A stretch of 64,000 bases of DNA from Nectonema munidae. Taxonomy: Eukaryota; Nematomorpha; Nectonematoida; Nectonematidae. The position numbers and the translations under genes were made by a program. The notes below the pieces were generated by a model. The model did not search any database. It was given only the letters and a program-made list of their open reading frames with translations, and had not been told where the DNA came from. Location: positions 186,001-250,000 of the forward strand of contig JAUIRK010001041.1 in assembly GCA_030549495.1 (NCBI GenBank), in the 5' to 3' direction. Below, piece by piece: positions 24,464 through 35,622 of the stretch (positions within the stretch are counted from its first letter, which is position 1; each line of letters begins with the position of its first letter).

Positions 24464-25141
24464 CTAGTGATGAGATGTTACCAAAAGTTTGTACGTTTCC
24501 CATTACAATGCTCATTCTCAAAAAAAACAGTTCTTTTAATTTAGAAATTTATTTTCAGTTTTGAAAAATAAGACTTAGCGTCCTACACTGTAAAGAAGTT
24601 TAAAAATTAAATTTAACATAAAGATTTCTATAGTTCAGGTATTTACACGGCTAACCACAGTTGATTTTTCTTTAGATTCATATTGAGTCAAATGTTTTCC
24701 TTGGAAGAAAGTCTCACTCTGTTTCCAATATTTTTCTTAACCAAGTTTTATACTCTCTTTAATCCTCTATAATATATTTTAATCTATTCTCTCTGTTAAA
24801 TGTTCAGTATAGTCAATATATGATCAAAAGAAATTCCTTAAGAATTCAAAAGAACTGTTTTTCATTTTCAAACAAAATTTTAAACATAAATTGGAATTAA
24901 AAATTACTATGTAGAATCTAACGTTAGGCAGAATTTAAACTAAACGCCTAAACGTTTTAAATTTTAATGTTCACCAGCCATGTTATCCAATCATTCAGAG
25001 CGCTTATAAGTTTTAAAGAATCTGAAAAAATATTAGGAAGGGTATTAAATTTTTTTGATACGATTCCGGTGCTGATTCTTGAAAAAAGCAGGATTTTTAC
25101 GATCTTCGATTCCGAATAATCTTTCAATCACTACTTAGGAC
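24464..25141 (+). repeat. Dispersed repeat, first copy
   Basis: The stretch from about 24530 to 25141 resembles 34880-35432 in the same orientation. Shared blocks are GACTTAGCG, CACCAGCCATG, TTCAGAGCGCTTATAA and TTTTAAAGAATC. Copy 1 begins near CTAGTGATGAGAT, and both copies end in ATCACTA, so it may be a DNA element with short inverted ends. It is diverged and non-coding. Confidence 0.5.
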
Positions 25142-27220
25142 ATCACTATATATAGATTAAAAAATACTTTATTGATTGTTATCATATTTCTTACAAATGC
25201 AATATTAACAGCAGAAACTATACACCTGATCGATCGATGTGCTGTCTATGTGAAATAGGTTACTTTTGAATTTATCTTGAATGCCTAAGAATTCATTTTT
25301 ATGATTTATATAAATCATGTTTGACTTTGCTTATATGCGATCAATGTGGTGGGAGAGAGGTGATGAAGGCTAAATTCCATCCCACCATGCTCCAGCTAAA
25401 TTCGCCCCTGTTATTCACGAACAAGACAACAACGTTACATTTGTAATTTTGCCATTATGTATGTAATTCTATGAAATTATTTTTGTTTGAGGTCTTGAGA
25501 TGTCGTCCTTTTTGATTTGAATTTTAGAAGACTTATTTTAGCTTTTATCATATTGAATAGAATATAAAAGAGATCAAACATTTTGTTTCAAAAATATATT
25601 TATTGAATTCAAATTCCTTAGAATCAACAAATATACTTAACTCTTTGCTGAATGAATACAGCCCATTTCATTCAGGCTTTAATTAAATTCTTTCTTTTAT
25701 ATAGCTGTTGCTTTATTATTAAGAAAATTGCTTTAATACAAGTTTTTTCTAATAATTCAATTTTACTATAAATATTAGAGTGAAATTGATCAAAGTTACA
25801 AAGTAATTTTTGAACGTAGTTGTCTTTTTATTGGTACTTTATGACGTCATGTAGGGTATAATGGAGATAAACAACTTGATAAATTAAATCAGAGCCATCG
25901 CATAAAGAAGAAAAAAATTCATTTCCAAAAGTTTAATAATTCTCACATCTACAAATTAATTGCTAGACTTTAATCTTTCTTTTAAATCTATAGATAGAAA
26001 GAGCTTTTTAAGAATTTGATACCCTTTCACAGCGCGCATATCACCGGTTCAAGCTTAGTACTTGCCAAAAATTATAATTTGCCAATTGAATTGTTCGCAT
26101 ATAAATATCATTTGACATTAGATTTCCATCAGTCATTGCAGATGTGTAAGTAAATTAATTATTATTAATTTATTATGCAAATAATAATAATTTGAATTCT
26201 TTCTTCCCTAATGAATTATTTTATATAGGTTTTATTTTGCCTATATTTTTTACTAATAAATCTATAATACACGCGATTTCTTTTATTTACAATGGAACTA
26301 TGTGCTACTAACAAACCTTATAAGACAAATAGCCTTTCCAACTAATTTTGACTGATCACGACGGACCATTTTTCCTATCTCGTACTCCAAAATGAGGTCT
26401 TATGTAATTCTTTATTAAAGATGTAACTATATGTTGTTGATATTTTATATAATTAAAATTAAAAAACTATTAAATCCACGAATATTTCATTTCACAAAAA
26501 GATTTAAGGAACAATTTTTTTTTCTAAATAACCAGTCACTTTATATGCTTTTTCTTGGAAAAAGATGTGCACGCGTTTTTATGATTATTAAAAATTTATG
26601 AAAGAGTTGATAATTGATAAAAGGTTATATTCATTTAAATTAATATCTATTGAAAGTTTATTTACCAGGGTTAGAGGAGTACTCTTCAACGATATAAAGA
26701 TCTACACATTTTGAGAGATGTTGGTTAATGAAAAAGCTGATTTATTAAGCGCAATTATTCATCTATAAATGTTCAAAATTGAATAAGTTAATATGTAAAT
26801 TGCAAAACTTGCTACATTTATGAAACTTTTGATGCTATCCTTATAATAACAAATATTATTAATCTATGCAATGTGTTTTTTTCAATAATTTTGTAGAACG
26901 AATTACCTTATCCATATATAGAGATTTACAAGATCTCCTTTTATTGGAAATCTTAAAAATACTTAATCCGTTCGAGAAAATGACCTTTTGCGATCTCAAT
27001 GATACGATTCACCAATCAAAGAATTGAATAGCGTTACAAGATATTGATGATAATAATAATAATAAGATGTAGTACACCAATCAAAGTTATTAAATACAAT
27101 TTGATTAATCTTTTAAAAAATTATACCTAATTTTCAAACTTCGAATATAATTCTTCACCCTTCTGACCGAATTCAAATATGTATAATGAAAGATGCTTAT
27201 GTATTTTTTTTCCTTTTAAG

Positions 27221-27296
27221 GATTGGAGAAAGTATGTATCATTCTATTGGCTACAGCACCCTCTTGTATTTAGAAGCTTTCATGACGTTTGAAGCC
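27221..27296 (+). CDS. TTC39-like: TTC39/Iml2 family protein, exon 4
   Basis: This 76-nt exon lies between TCCTTTTAAG and GCC|GTATTA. Its first G completes the Arg codon from exon 3. It then reads IGESMYHSIGYSTLLYLEA and FMTFEA, ending in phase 0, as exon 5 requires. 'SMYH..GYST......A.MTFE' is the most recognisable motif of the TTC39 family. It encodes residues 52-76. I located it by searching the intron for this motif in the required phase, so it is well supported despite its size. Confidence 0.85.
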
Positions 27297-29215
27297 GTAT
27301 TAAATTTATTAGATTTCTTTTTTTAAATATAATTACTTGATTTGCATAATAACTCCTCAACTTTCTTTTTTTCTATTTCCGTAAAATTGAGTACATTTAT
27401 CAGCCGATATTAAAAATAGCAAAATTTGTAAAATTTTTAGAGCTTTTCAAAGATATCTACTCGAAATTGAGAATATCTTATACTTGACTATGCTAATTAA
27501 ATAACTAAACACGACTTCCCATTTTTTTTCGCTATGCTCTCCTAATTTTTTTTATTAATTTTATACATCCTTAACGACAGATCTTAAGATTTACGTCATT
27601 ATTTTTACAAAACTACATATTTTCTTAGTAGGGGTGTACGATGTGATAAAATTGAATTTCGAACAGACATGAATACGGTAGCTCTTATTCTTCATCATCC
27701 CGCCTCTCTACATGTCCTGCCCATCTCAATCTGTTCTTTGCTAATTCATCTTCTAACATTCTTACATTCAGCCTTTTCCTAGCCTCTTCAAAATCCCTCC
27801 TTTTCGCTATCATTCTCAGCATCTTTCTTTCTGCACTCACAAGTCTTTTTTCATCAATCTTTCGTAACGCCCACGTCTCGCTCCCATACAACATCACATG
27901 CCTGACACAGCTTTCATAAATCCTCCCTTTGCAATACTCTGGTATATCCTTTGCTTTCAGAACTCCCTCTAATTCTCTGAACTTCATCCATTTTGATTCT
28001 TCTGCTTACAGCAATCTCACATGATCCATCCTCCTCTAGGGTGTCTCCTAAATAATTGAAAGAATTCACAACTTCATACTCACCTTGTTTCTCATATCTT
28101 TCCATTTCAACTGATTTTGTTTTACATTTGCGACATTTGAATCCATTTTTAAAAGCCCGCTCCAACTTTATATTTTTAGCAATACCGCTACATCTTCTGT
28201 GTATCCACTTATCACAAGTTGCACATTCTATAGAATTCGATCCAACACCTTTTCCACATACACCACACTACCATTTCCCTCCTAAACCTTCTTTAAACGA
28301 GTTTTCTCGACATGTCTTCATAATTTTCGTTTTTTTCTTGTTAACTTTCAAACCAATGCTTTCCAAAACTACCTTCCAATTTTTAAGTCTATCTTCTAAC
28401 TCTTCCTTTTATTTCGCCATCAAAACTAGGTCATCTGCATACAGGATCTCATATGGTAAGCCTACTTTTATATCTTTTACTGTTTCATTCAGTACTATTG
28501 TAAACAACAGAGGGCTCAAGACTGAACCTTGATGTAGATCAATCTTTATCTCAAACCAATCACTTACTCCGTACTTTGTATTCACTCTTGTTTTCGTTCC
28601 CTCATACATATTCATCACCAGTTTCACCAGACCTTCATCAACGCCTGCCCGTCTCAGAGACGATCTGACAATTTCTCTCGGAACCGTATCATATGCTTTT
28701 TCCAGATCTACGAAAGCAAACCACAAAGGCTCTGCCTTTTTCTATGTACTTTTCCTGCAGTTGCCAACAAATGAAAATAGGGTGAGTTTTCTCTATTCCC
28801 TGCCTAAATCCAAACTGCATTGGGTCGAGATTTACTTTCTTTCTCACTCTTCTTTCCAGGATCCTTTCTACTAGTTTGAAACCGTGATCAAGTAGCTTAA
28901 TTGCTCTGAACGAATCACAATTCATCACATCTCCCTTTCTTTTGAAGATTGGAATCAGCTCACTTTTATACCAGTTATTAGGCAGTTTTCCCGTTTTCAT
29001 GAAATCAAAACACACATTCATAAGTACACTTTCACCTATGTTTTCTGTTGCTTTCAACATTTCTGAACAAATATCATCTGGACCAGCAGCCTTGCCATCT
29101 ATCATTTGCTTCATCGTTTCCCTAATTTCTTCTATTGTAATTTTCTCTATAAGTCCTTCAACAGCTTCAGCTTTTTCTGGTATCTTCCATTCTCTTTCTA
29201 CATTTAACATCTTTC

Positions 29216-29433
29216 TGTTGTAAAGTAAGAAATAAATTTATTTGAAGAAAAGTAGGCTTTACTTTCAACGAAGATAAAGAAATGTGAAGGCTTATATACT
29301 ATTGAAATAGAGTGATTGTCGTTAGAGGGTTAGTTGTAAATTGCCAGTGAATTGTGAGCTTTAAATCTATGTTGTGAGGCACCACTTTATCTACAACATT
29401 CCAATTATGTTGTGAGGCACTCTATTTACAACA
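29216..29433 (-). repeat. 3' LTR of the gypsy element
   Basis: 218 bp starting TG and ending CA. It is identical to 32637-32854 except for one base near the middle. It contains a short internal duplication of TTATGTTGTGAGGCAC-like sequence. Confidence 0.95.
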
Positions 29434-32400
29434 TTCACCCCCTCTTTTTTTTTAATATTTCCATCTATCTGGAGCACGCCTTTCTCTTTTTGGGTAGCGG
29501 TTTTCTACGATGTTTTCACTGTGGAAGTGCGATGAAGTTGGAGAATCTCTAGAACCATTATTTTGTTACAATTCCATTGTATCTTTCACACTGTGAGTTG
29601 CCAGTTGGATTGTAGCGGATTGTGCGACTTGTTGCCACTCCTAGATTGAGCAAATATTGTTGAAGTTCTTGTGACAAAAAGGAAGAGCCTCGGTCACTGT
29701 GGATGTACTCAGGTAGGCCGCAAATAGAAAACAAAGAGCTCAAACAACGCATAACTGTTTTGGCACTCATGTCCTTACAAGGAAATACAAACGGAAAGCG
29801 TGACCACTCGTCTATGATTGTTAGGAAGATTGTATACCCATTGGAAAGGGGGAGTCCGCATTTGAAGTCTATATTCAGTCTCTCCCATGGTCTAGTAGCT
29901 TTAACTAAAGGAGTATGTGGTGGATTATAAAACCTTGGCTTCGTTTCATTACAAATTTTGCAACCTTTAATCATTTCTTTGATTTCCAGAATTGAAAAGG
30001 GCACATTTTTATTCCGTATAAAATGGGCCATCCTTGTTACTCCTGGATGGCAAAGCTGGTTATGTATATCATAAAGGGTAGAACTGTCTGTGGCAGCCAA
30101 AACAGCCCTTGAAAGCGTATCGGCAACGATATTCAGACTCCCCTTTCTATATTTTACATCATAATCATAAGATGCCAGTTCTATTCGCCATCTCAAAAGT
30201 TTATCGTTTTTTATTTTACCTGAATGTCTCTTATTAAACATGTATGATAGAGCTTCTTGATCTGTGATTAATGTAAAATGGCGTCCTAACAAGTAGTGTT
30301 TCCATTTCCTTATAGCTTCCACTATTGCGCATGCTTCTTTTTCTAAAGACGAGTGTGGTTTCTCATTCTTTCGCAACGTTCTAGCGTGAAAGGCGATTGG
30401 TTGCCCGTTTTGATTAAGTGAAGCCGCTATTGCAAAATTACTAGCATCCGTTTCCACAACTAGAGGTTGGTTAGGATCTATCACTCGCAGACTAGCTTTA
30501 CTAAGTAATCTTTTAAGTTTTCCAAAGCAGCAGTTGCCTCGTCGCAGAGTGAAAATGACGCAGCTGTAATCAAAGGTCTTATATGATCTTAATAATGAGG
30601 AATCCAGCGCGCATAGTATGCGAAAAGACCTATGACCCTCTTTAATGATTTCAGATTATCGGGAGGCCTCATTTCAAGTGGCGGTGCAACTCTATTAGGG
30701 TCAGGATTTACCACAGTATGACTAATCTTGTAGCCAAGAAGACAAATTTCGTTTTTAGCTATTTGCGATTTAGCTTCATTGAAAGTAATGTTAGCTTTTC
30801 TAGCAGCATTCATGAAGGCTTCTAGGTTTTTGTTATGTTCAATAATACCACTGCCTGCGATCGTTATGTTATCTAGATACGCATACACACCCTTTAATTT
30901 TTCAGCGTCTATGATTCTATCAATAATTCTCTGAAAACATGGCACAGCATTCGTAAGACCAAAAGGAATTCGTGTGAACTGATACAACTTATGTTTCCAC
31001 TGGAATGCAGTATACGCTTTATCACCTGCAGCGAGCTTTACCTGATGATACGCAGACTTCAGATCTAAGCTAGTGAAAACTTTATTGCGCGCTACTTCAT
31101 TTACTATGCATTCAATTTTAGGCAGAGGATAGGCATCTAATTGGGTAAACCTGTTTATGGTTTTACTGTAGTCTATAACCATGCGCGGTTTGTGGTTTTC
31201 GCTCTTACTAACAAATGACTGTGCTCTCCACGGAGAAAGACTTTCTTCTATAATGCCATCCTTAAGTAATCTTTCCACCTCCTTCTCGATGAATTCACTA
31301 TCTGAATAGCTATACTGCCTAGATTTGGTTGCTATAGGACGGCAATCTTTAGTTAAATAGCGGAATAACGACGGAGACGGCGATTGTAATTCCGAAAGGG
31401 AACACACTTGAATGCCAGGAAGTTTTCCTCCTAAATTGAACTTAAGAAATTTGTGAGCACAAATAAAATCTTGCCCAAGAACTATGTCACTTACGAGATT
31501 CTCTAAAACGTTTAATTTAATGTTATGATATGTGCTATCTTTGAATACCAAACTTTCTAAACAATAACCTAATATTGGCACAGTAAGATCAGATGAAGCC
31601 ATACTCACAACTCTATTAAGTGGAAACACCCTTAATCTTACCTTGTTTACAAATAATGAAGAAACAAAGCTTTCAGTGGATCCTGTATCAATCAAACAGT
31701 TGGCTTCAACTTGACCTACTTTTCTCATAATTAAAACCTTAGAATCGAATTTACCACTAGTAGCAGCTATCACAGAATCAGACTTAGCAGGTACCTCCCT
31801 ACCAAAACAAGTACAAGATTTATTGTTAGCATCAATTATAGTTGCAAGGATTGATTCATCATTATCAGTTTCAACATCTTTATCTGTATTAATACAAGAC
31901 GATCTACAAGCGTTAGAAAAGTGACCCATTTTGTTGCACTTGTAGCCCTTTGAGTTTTTAGCAGGGCAGATTTTTCTTGGGCGGAAGGCGTTACCGCAGA
32001 AAAAGCATAAATGCTTAGACTTGTAGCTAGAACGTGGTTCTGTAGGATCTTTCTAGTGGAAGCAGTGAAAGAAGGAGTGTCTGTTTTGTAGGCATGAGAG
32101 TTGCTCTGAGCTATCTACAGTGCGCGAGCTTGATCGTAGGCACTCTGCAAGTCCAAGTTTTTGTTTTCTAGTAGGCGTAGACGTATCGTGTCTGAAGCAA
32201 GTCCATTGATCAAGGCATCTCTTATCTGTTCATCTCGGTGCTGTTCAGCAGAGACCAAGGAATACTCGCACTCAAGACTCAATCTTTGCAGTTGCTGTAC
32301 AAAAGCGTCGACACTTTCGCCAGGTAGTTGTTTCCGGATTGCTAGCAAGTGCCGAGCAAAGACTTGATTCTTCTTTTTCACATAGATGCTTTCGAGTTTA

Positions 32401-32636
32401 GAGATGGCATTATCGTATTCTTCCACGTTCTCAATGTATTTGAAGACGGAGGCAGAAATGTAGTTAGTGAGAACAGAGAGCTTTTCAGGATGGAGAGCTG
32501 AGATCGAGGAAAGAAAGTTCTTAAAGGTTGAGTACCAGTGTTTCCACTCGTCAGTAGCAGTGGCAGAGTTGGGATCTATGTCAAGTCTTTCTGGACGCAG
32601 AAACTTGTCCATTGAGGTGACAGGTTGAAAGTAAAT

Positions 32637-32854
32637 TGTTGTAAAGTAAGAAATAAATTTATTTGAAGAAAAGTAGGCTTTACTTTCAACGAAGATAAAG
32701 AAATGTGAAGGCTTATATACTATTGAAATAGAGTGATTGTGGTTAGAGGGTTAGTTGTAAATTGCCAGTGAATTGTGAGCTTTAAATCTATGTTGTGAGG
32801 CACCACTTTATCTACAACATTCCAATTATGTTGTGAGGCACTCTATTTACAACA
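32637..32854 (-). repeat. 5' LTR of the gypsy element
   Basis: 218-bp partner of 29216-29433. The leader between it and the gag start is very short (about 24 bp). I could not identify a standard tRNA-3'-end primer site there. Confidence 0.95.
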
Positions 32855-34447
32855 CTTTCCAAAATAGTTTTTCCATCTTTCAATAACTTCTTCATTTTTC
32901 TCAACTGCTCCATTCTCTTTTCTGACCCATATGGGATTACCTAAGTCTTTTCTCTAATTTTTTCTTTGCTTGCACACCCTGAAAATTTTATCATTGTTTT
33001 TCGTACTCATTCTTCTATCATTTCCTCACATTTGTTTGCTTTTTGCTTTTGATCTCTTGATATGCTCTTCTTTTCGTCTCCTTGTATCTTTCATACAACA
33101 TATTTTTCTCTTCTTCATCCTTTTCTTTTTTCCACCTCTTGAACCAATATGTTTTATTTTCAATCACATTTTTTACCTCTTCACACCAGCACCATGTTTC
33201 TACCTTTCTACTATTTTGCTTCTTTCTTCCTAGCCTCTCTTCAGCATTCTCTACAACCACTTTCGAAAATTTCTCCCAGTTCTTTGTACTATTTTCCATT
33301 TTATTTTTTATCGAGACTTAGAACCTTTTTTTGTCTTTGGCATTTTTAAGCCTCCACACCCTTATCGATGATTTCTTGCTATTTCTATTTCTCTTCGTCT
33401 CAAGTGCTTCCATATCAATACAAACTAACCCATGTTGTTTCACACACTCTTCGTTTCTGAATATTTTAATGTTTTTGACCCTTTTCCTCAGCTGACTCTC
33501 AGTGATCCACAAATCAATCAAAGTGAAATTTTCTCCACTTTCCAAGGTTATCTATCATCTTCCGCCAGTCTCCTTTTTCAAAAAACGTATTCAATACACA
33601 TCCATCTATTGCGGCCAGGTTATCAAGTTAACAAACACCTTCACGATTTCTTTCTCCATATCCATAACCTCCATGAATCCCTTTGTATCCCTCGTTGCTT
33701 CTACCGAAATGTGCATTTAAATCTCCTCCTATCCAATACTTTTCATTTCTGTGTTTTTCTATATGTTCCATCATATCATCCCAAAAGTTTTCCTCTTCAG
33801 ATCGACGAACTTGCGGAGCGTATGCTAAAATAATTCGGAATACCTCCCCCTTCAAAACTATTCCGATACTCACCAGTCTCTCATTCACTCGATCTACATC
33901 TATCACTTTATCTATCAAATCCTTCTCTACAAGAATACCAACTCCGTGATCAGCTTCTTTACCTCCTTGCCACCAAATTTTATAATTTGTGATGTTTCTA
34001 CATCCGCTATATCTCCGTCTGGTTTCCTGAACACAGCATATATCAACCTTCCGTTTTTCCAAAACTCCACTAATTTCCATCGACTTTCTGCACATGGTTC
34101 CCACATTCCATATGTCTTGGCCTCCCAATATAGAAGCCCTTTCACACCTACAAAAATATGATATTTTCATTAATTTTTTTCCACCCTGACATTTTTTAGG
34201 GAAAAATCTAAAGGTTATGAATTATTGCTTTCTCTTCTTAACATATGTGTTACACTTAAAATTATAACATGAAAATAATAAATGAAGAAAAATGTTTTTG
34301 AAAAATTAGTAATTTTGAATTATTTTAGAGATAAAATGCGTACCTTAGATTTTAATTTAAATAAATAAAGTGGTTTGATGATGTTTAAATTCATTTTTTT
34401 AAATTTATTTTACAAAACAAGTAAATATTTGTTACATATATATGTGC

Positions 34448-34748
34448 TAGAGATGTATCGGATGTCCATAAAAAATTTACATCCTGTCACATCCGCATCC
34501 GCGAATCATCTAAGTTTCAGCATCCACATTCGCAATTTTCAAACATTTTATTTTTTCTATATACCGCAAAGTTTCTTTTGGAATTTTTGATAACACATAT
34601 AGTACATTGACATCTTCTCTCTAAATTTTTAAGAAGTATAAAACTTGTGTTTGTTTAGAATAGCAATTGTGATATCCGCATTCGCTAAAAAATAAATTCT
34701 GACATGCGCTTTCGCGGATACAAAAAATTTGACATCCGATGCATCTCT
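34448..34748 (+). mobile_element. MITE with TAGAGATG termini, 301 bp
   Basis: The left end TAGAGATGTATCGGATGTCC and the right end GACATCCGATGCATCTCTA are inverted repeats of about 19 bp. TATGTG occurs on both outer sides, which suggests a short or shifted target duplication. It is non-coding. A decayed second copy lies at 20535-20720. The family was not assigned; hAT is possible. Confidence 0.65.
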
Positions 34749-34879
34749 ATATGTGTAGATATGGAAATCTTTATAAAATGGGAAAATAGTAACTTAAATG
34801 TTAGAAATTTTTCCAAAGCAGTATTTACACTTGAGTTTGACCATTTAACGATATGACACGTATTTAGACCTTCTTTACT

Positions 34880-35432
34880 CTTAATTTAAAAGATTTACTT
34901 TTATTTCTGAAAAATTAGACTTAGCGAATCAAGCGTTCATTTAATTTAAGTTTATCATAGACAAGTGCTACACATTATACAAGTATAAAATTAAATGTTA
35001 TAGGTAAGAGTCTGCTTAGTTTAGCCATTCACACATCTAGCCAAATCAGATTCTGTTTTCGATTTAACGCTTATATCTATGGACTATAGAGTCGAATGTT
35101 TACCTTTGAAGAAAACTCGACTCTATTTGCATTTGTTTGTTACCTGAGTTTTACCATCATTTTAAGCTTCTGTAATACGCCAAACTATTCCCCTGTTAAA
35201 TATAGCTAATGAGTTATTTATAGACGCATATGTAATACTAAATATTTGAAATAAAAGCGTAAAATCTTGTAAAATTTAAGTGTGCTCACCACCAGCCATG
35301 CTACTCAATCGTTCAGAGCGCTTATAAATTTTAAAGAATCGGAATAAAAGCAAATTTCCTTCCGATGCTGATACTTGAAAGAAAGCACCATTCTGATAAT
35401 TCTCAATTTCGAGTAATCGTCTTATCACTAGA
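34880..35432 (+). repeat. Dispersed repeat, second copy
   Basis: Partner of 24464-25141 in the same orientation. It ends at CTTATCACTAG, the inverted form of the CTAGTGAT that opens the first copy. Confidence 0.5.
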
Positions 35433-35622
35433 TCCTTTTAATTTTCTAAAATGAAAGGATTTAAGCCCATGTTTTTAAAAAGGATTCGCCTGTTTATCTA
35501 TATAGTTTAATTTCCAATATTTGTTTTGTATTTTATTTTTGTCTTGGTAAATTTGTTTTAATAATACATCTTTTTAATAACAGGACATACCAATTTAATC
35601 TAATCTATATATTTTTTTGTAG

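Larger units (their letters stand above)
16489..27220 (+). other. TTC39 intron 3 (about 10.7 kb)
   Basis: It holds a piggyBac-like MITE (17775-17903), a dispersed repeat (18265-18650), a possible hAT terminus (18912), two degenerate transposon-associated ORFs (19890-20290 minus, 21076-22680 plus), a LINE tail (23990-24240) and a repeat with a second copy in intron 4 (24464-25141). A short ATCAC microsatellite is at 17381-17400. I see nothing definable at 16.5-17.7, 22.7-23.95 and 25.2-27.2 kb beyond AT-rich DNA. Confidence 0.5.
29216..32854 (-). mobile_element. Young Ty3/gypsy LTR retrotransposon inserted in the LINE
   Basis: The element is 3,639 bp with 218-bp LTRs at both ends and a 5-bp target duplication, CTTTC (29211-29215 and 32855-32859). 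The parts run on the minus strand: gag at about 32.1-32.6 kb, then zinc knuckle and aspartic protease (LIDTGSTESF) at about 31.4-31.95 kb. RT follows at about 30.6-31.35 kb (MVIDYSKTINRF, SLDLKSAYHQV, YAYLDNITIAG), RNase H at about 30.1-30.5 kb and the integrase core at about 29.56-30.1 kb (HSDRGSSFLS). A polypurine tract lies just inside the 3' LTR (29436-29456). The LTRs differ at one base that I can see, so the insertion is recent. It is nearly complete but broken, with a handful of breaks in the coding region. The clade within Ty3/gypsy is uncertain. It is treated as a fossil. Confidence 0.9.
27660..34200 (-). mobile_element. RTE-type LINE, split by a gypsy insertion
   Basis: On the minus strand the order is endonuclease, linker, RT, zinc motif, C-terminus. 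The AP endonuclease (34170 down to about 33330) shows NVGTMCRKS, DICCVQETRR, HGVGILV, LAYAPQ and GGDLNAHFG. The Lys-rich linker (33300-32860) is cut by the gypsy element and resumes at 29210 as MLNVEREW. The RT (29200 to about 28410) shows GKAAGPDDI, LIPIFKRKGD, FGFRQG, AFVDLEKAYD, QGSVLSPLLF and YADDLVLMAK. At about 28290-28130 a zinc motif CGVCGKGVGSNSIECATC is followed by WIHRRC and CRKC. The end (27990-27685) has YGSETWALRK and RLRWAGHVERR. AP endonuclease plus a CFDP2-like RT points to the RTE clade. Several stops and frame changes make this copy inactive. Its role would have been target-primed retrotransposition. The ends are approximate, and no target duplication was found. Confidence 0.8.
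27297..35622 (+). other. TTC39 intron 4 (about 8.3 kb)
   Basis: It is almost filled by a minus-strand LINE (27660-34200), the gypsy element inside it (29216-32854), a MITE (34448-34748) and a dispersed repeat (34880-35432). It begins with GTATTA and ends TTTTTTTGTAG. Confidence 0.75.

Noticed and set aside
32970-33950. Plus-strand Phe/Ser-rich frames
   Set aside because: They are antisense shadows of the minus-strand LINE endonuclease and linker.
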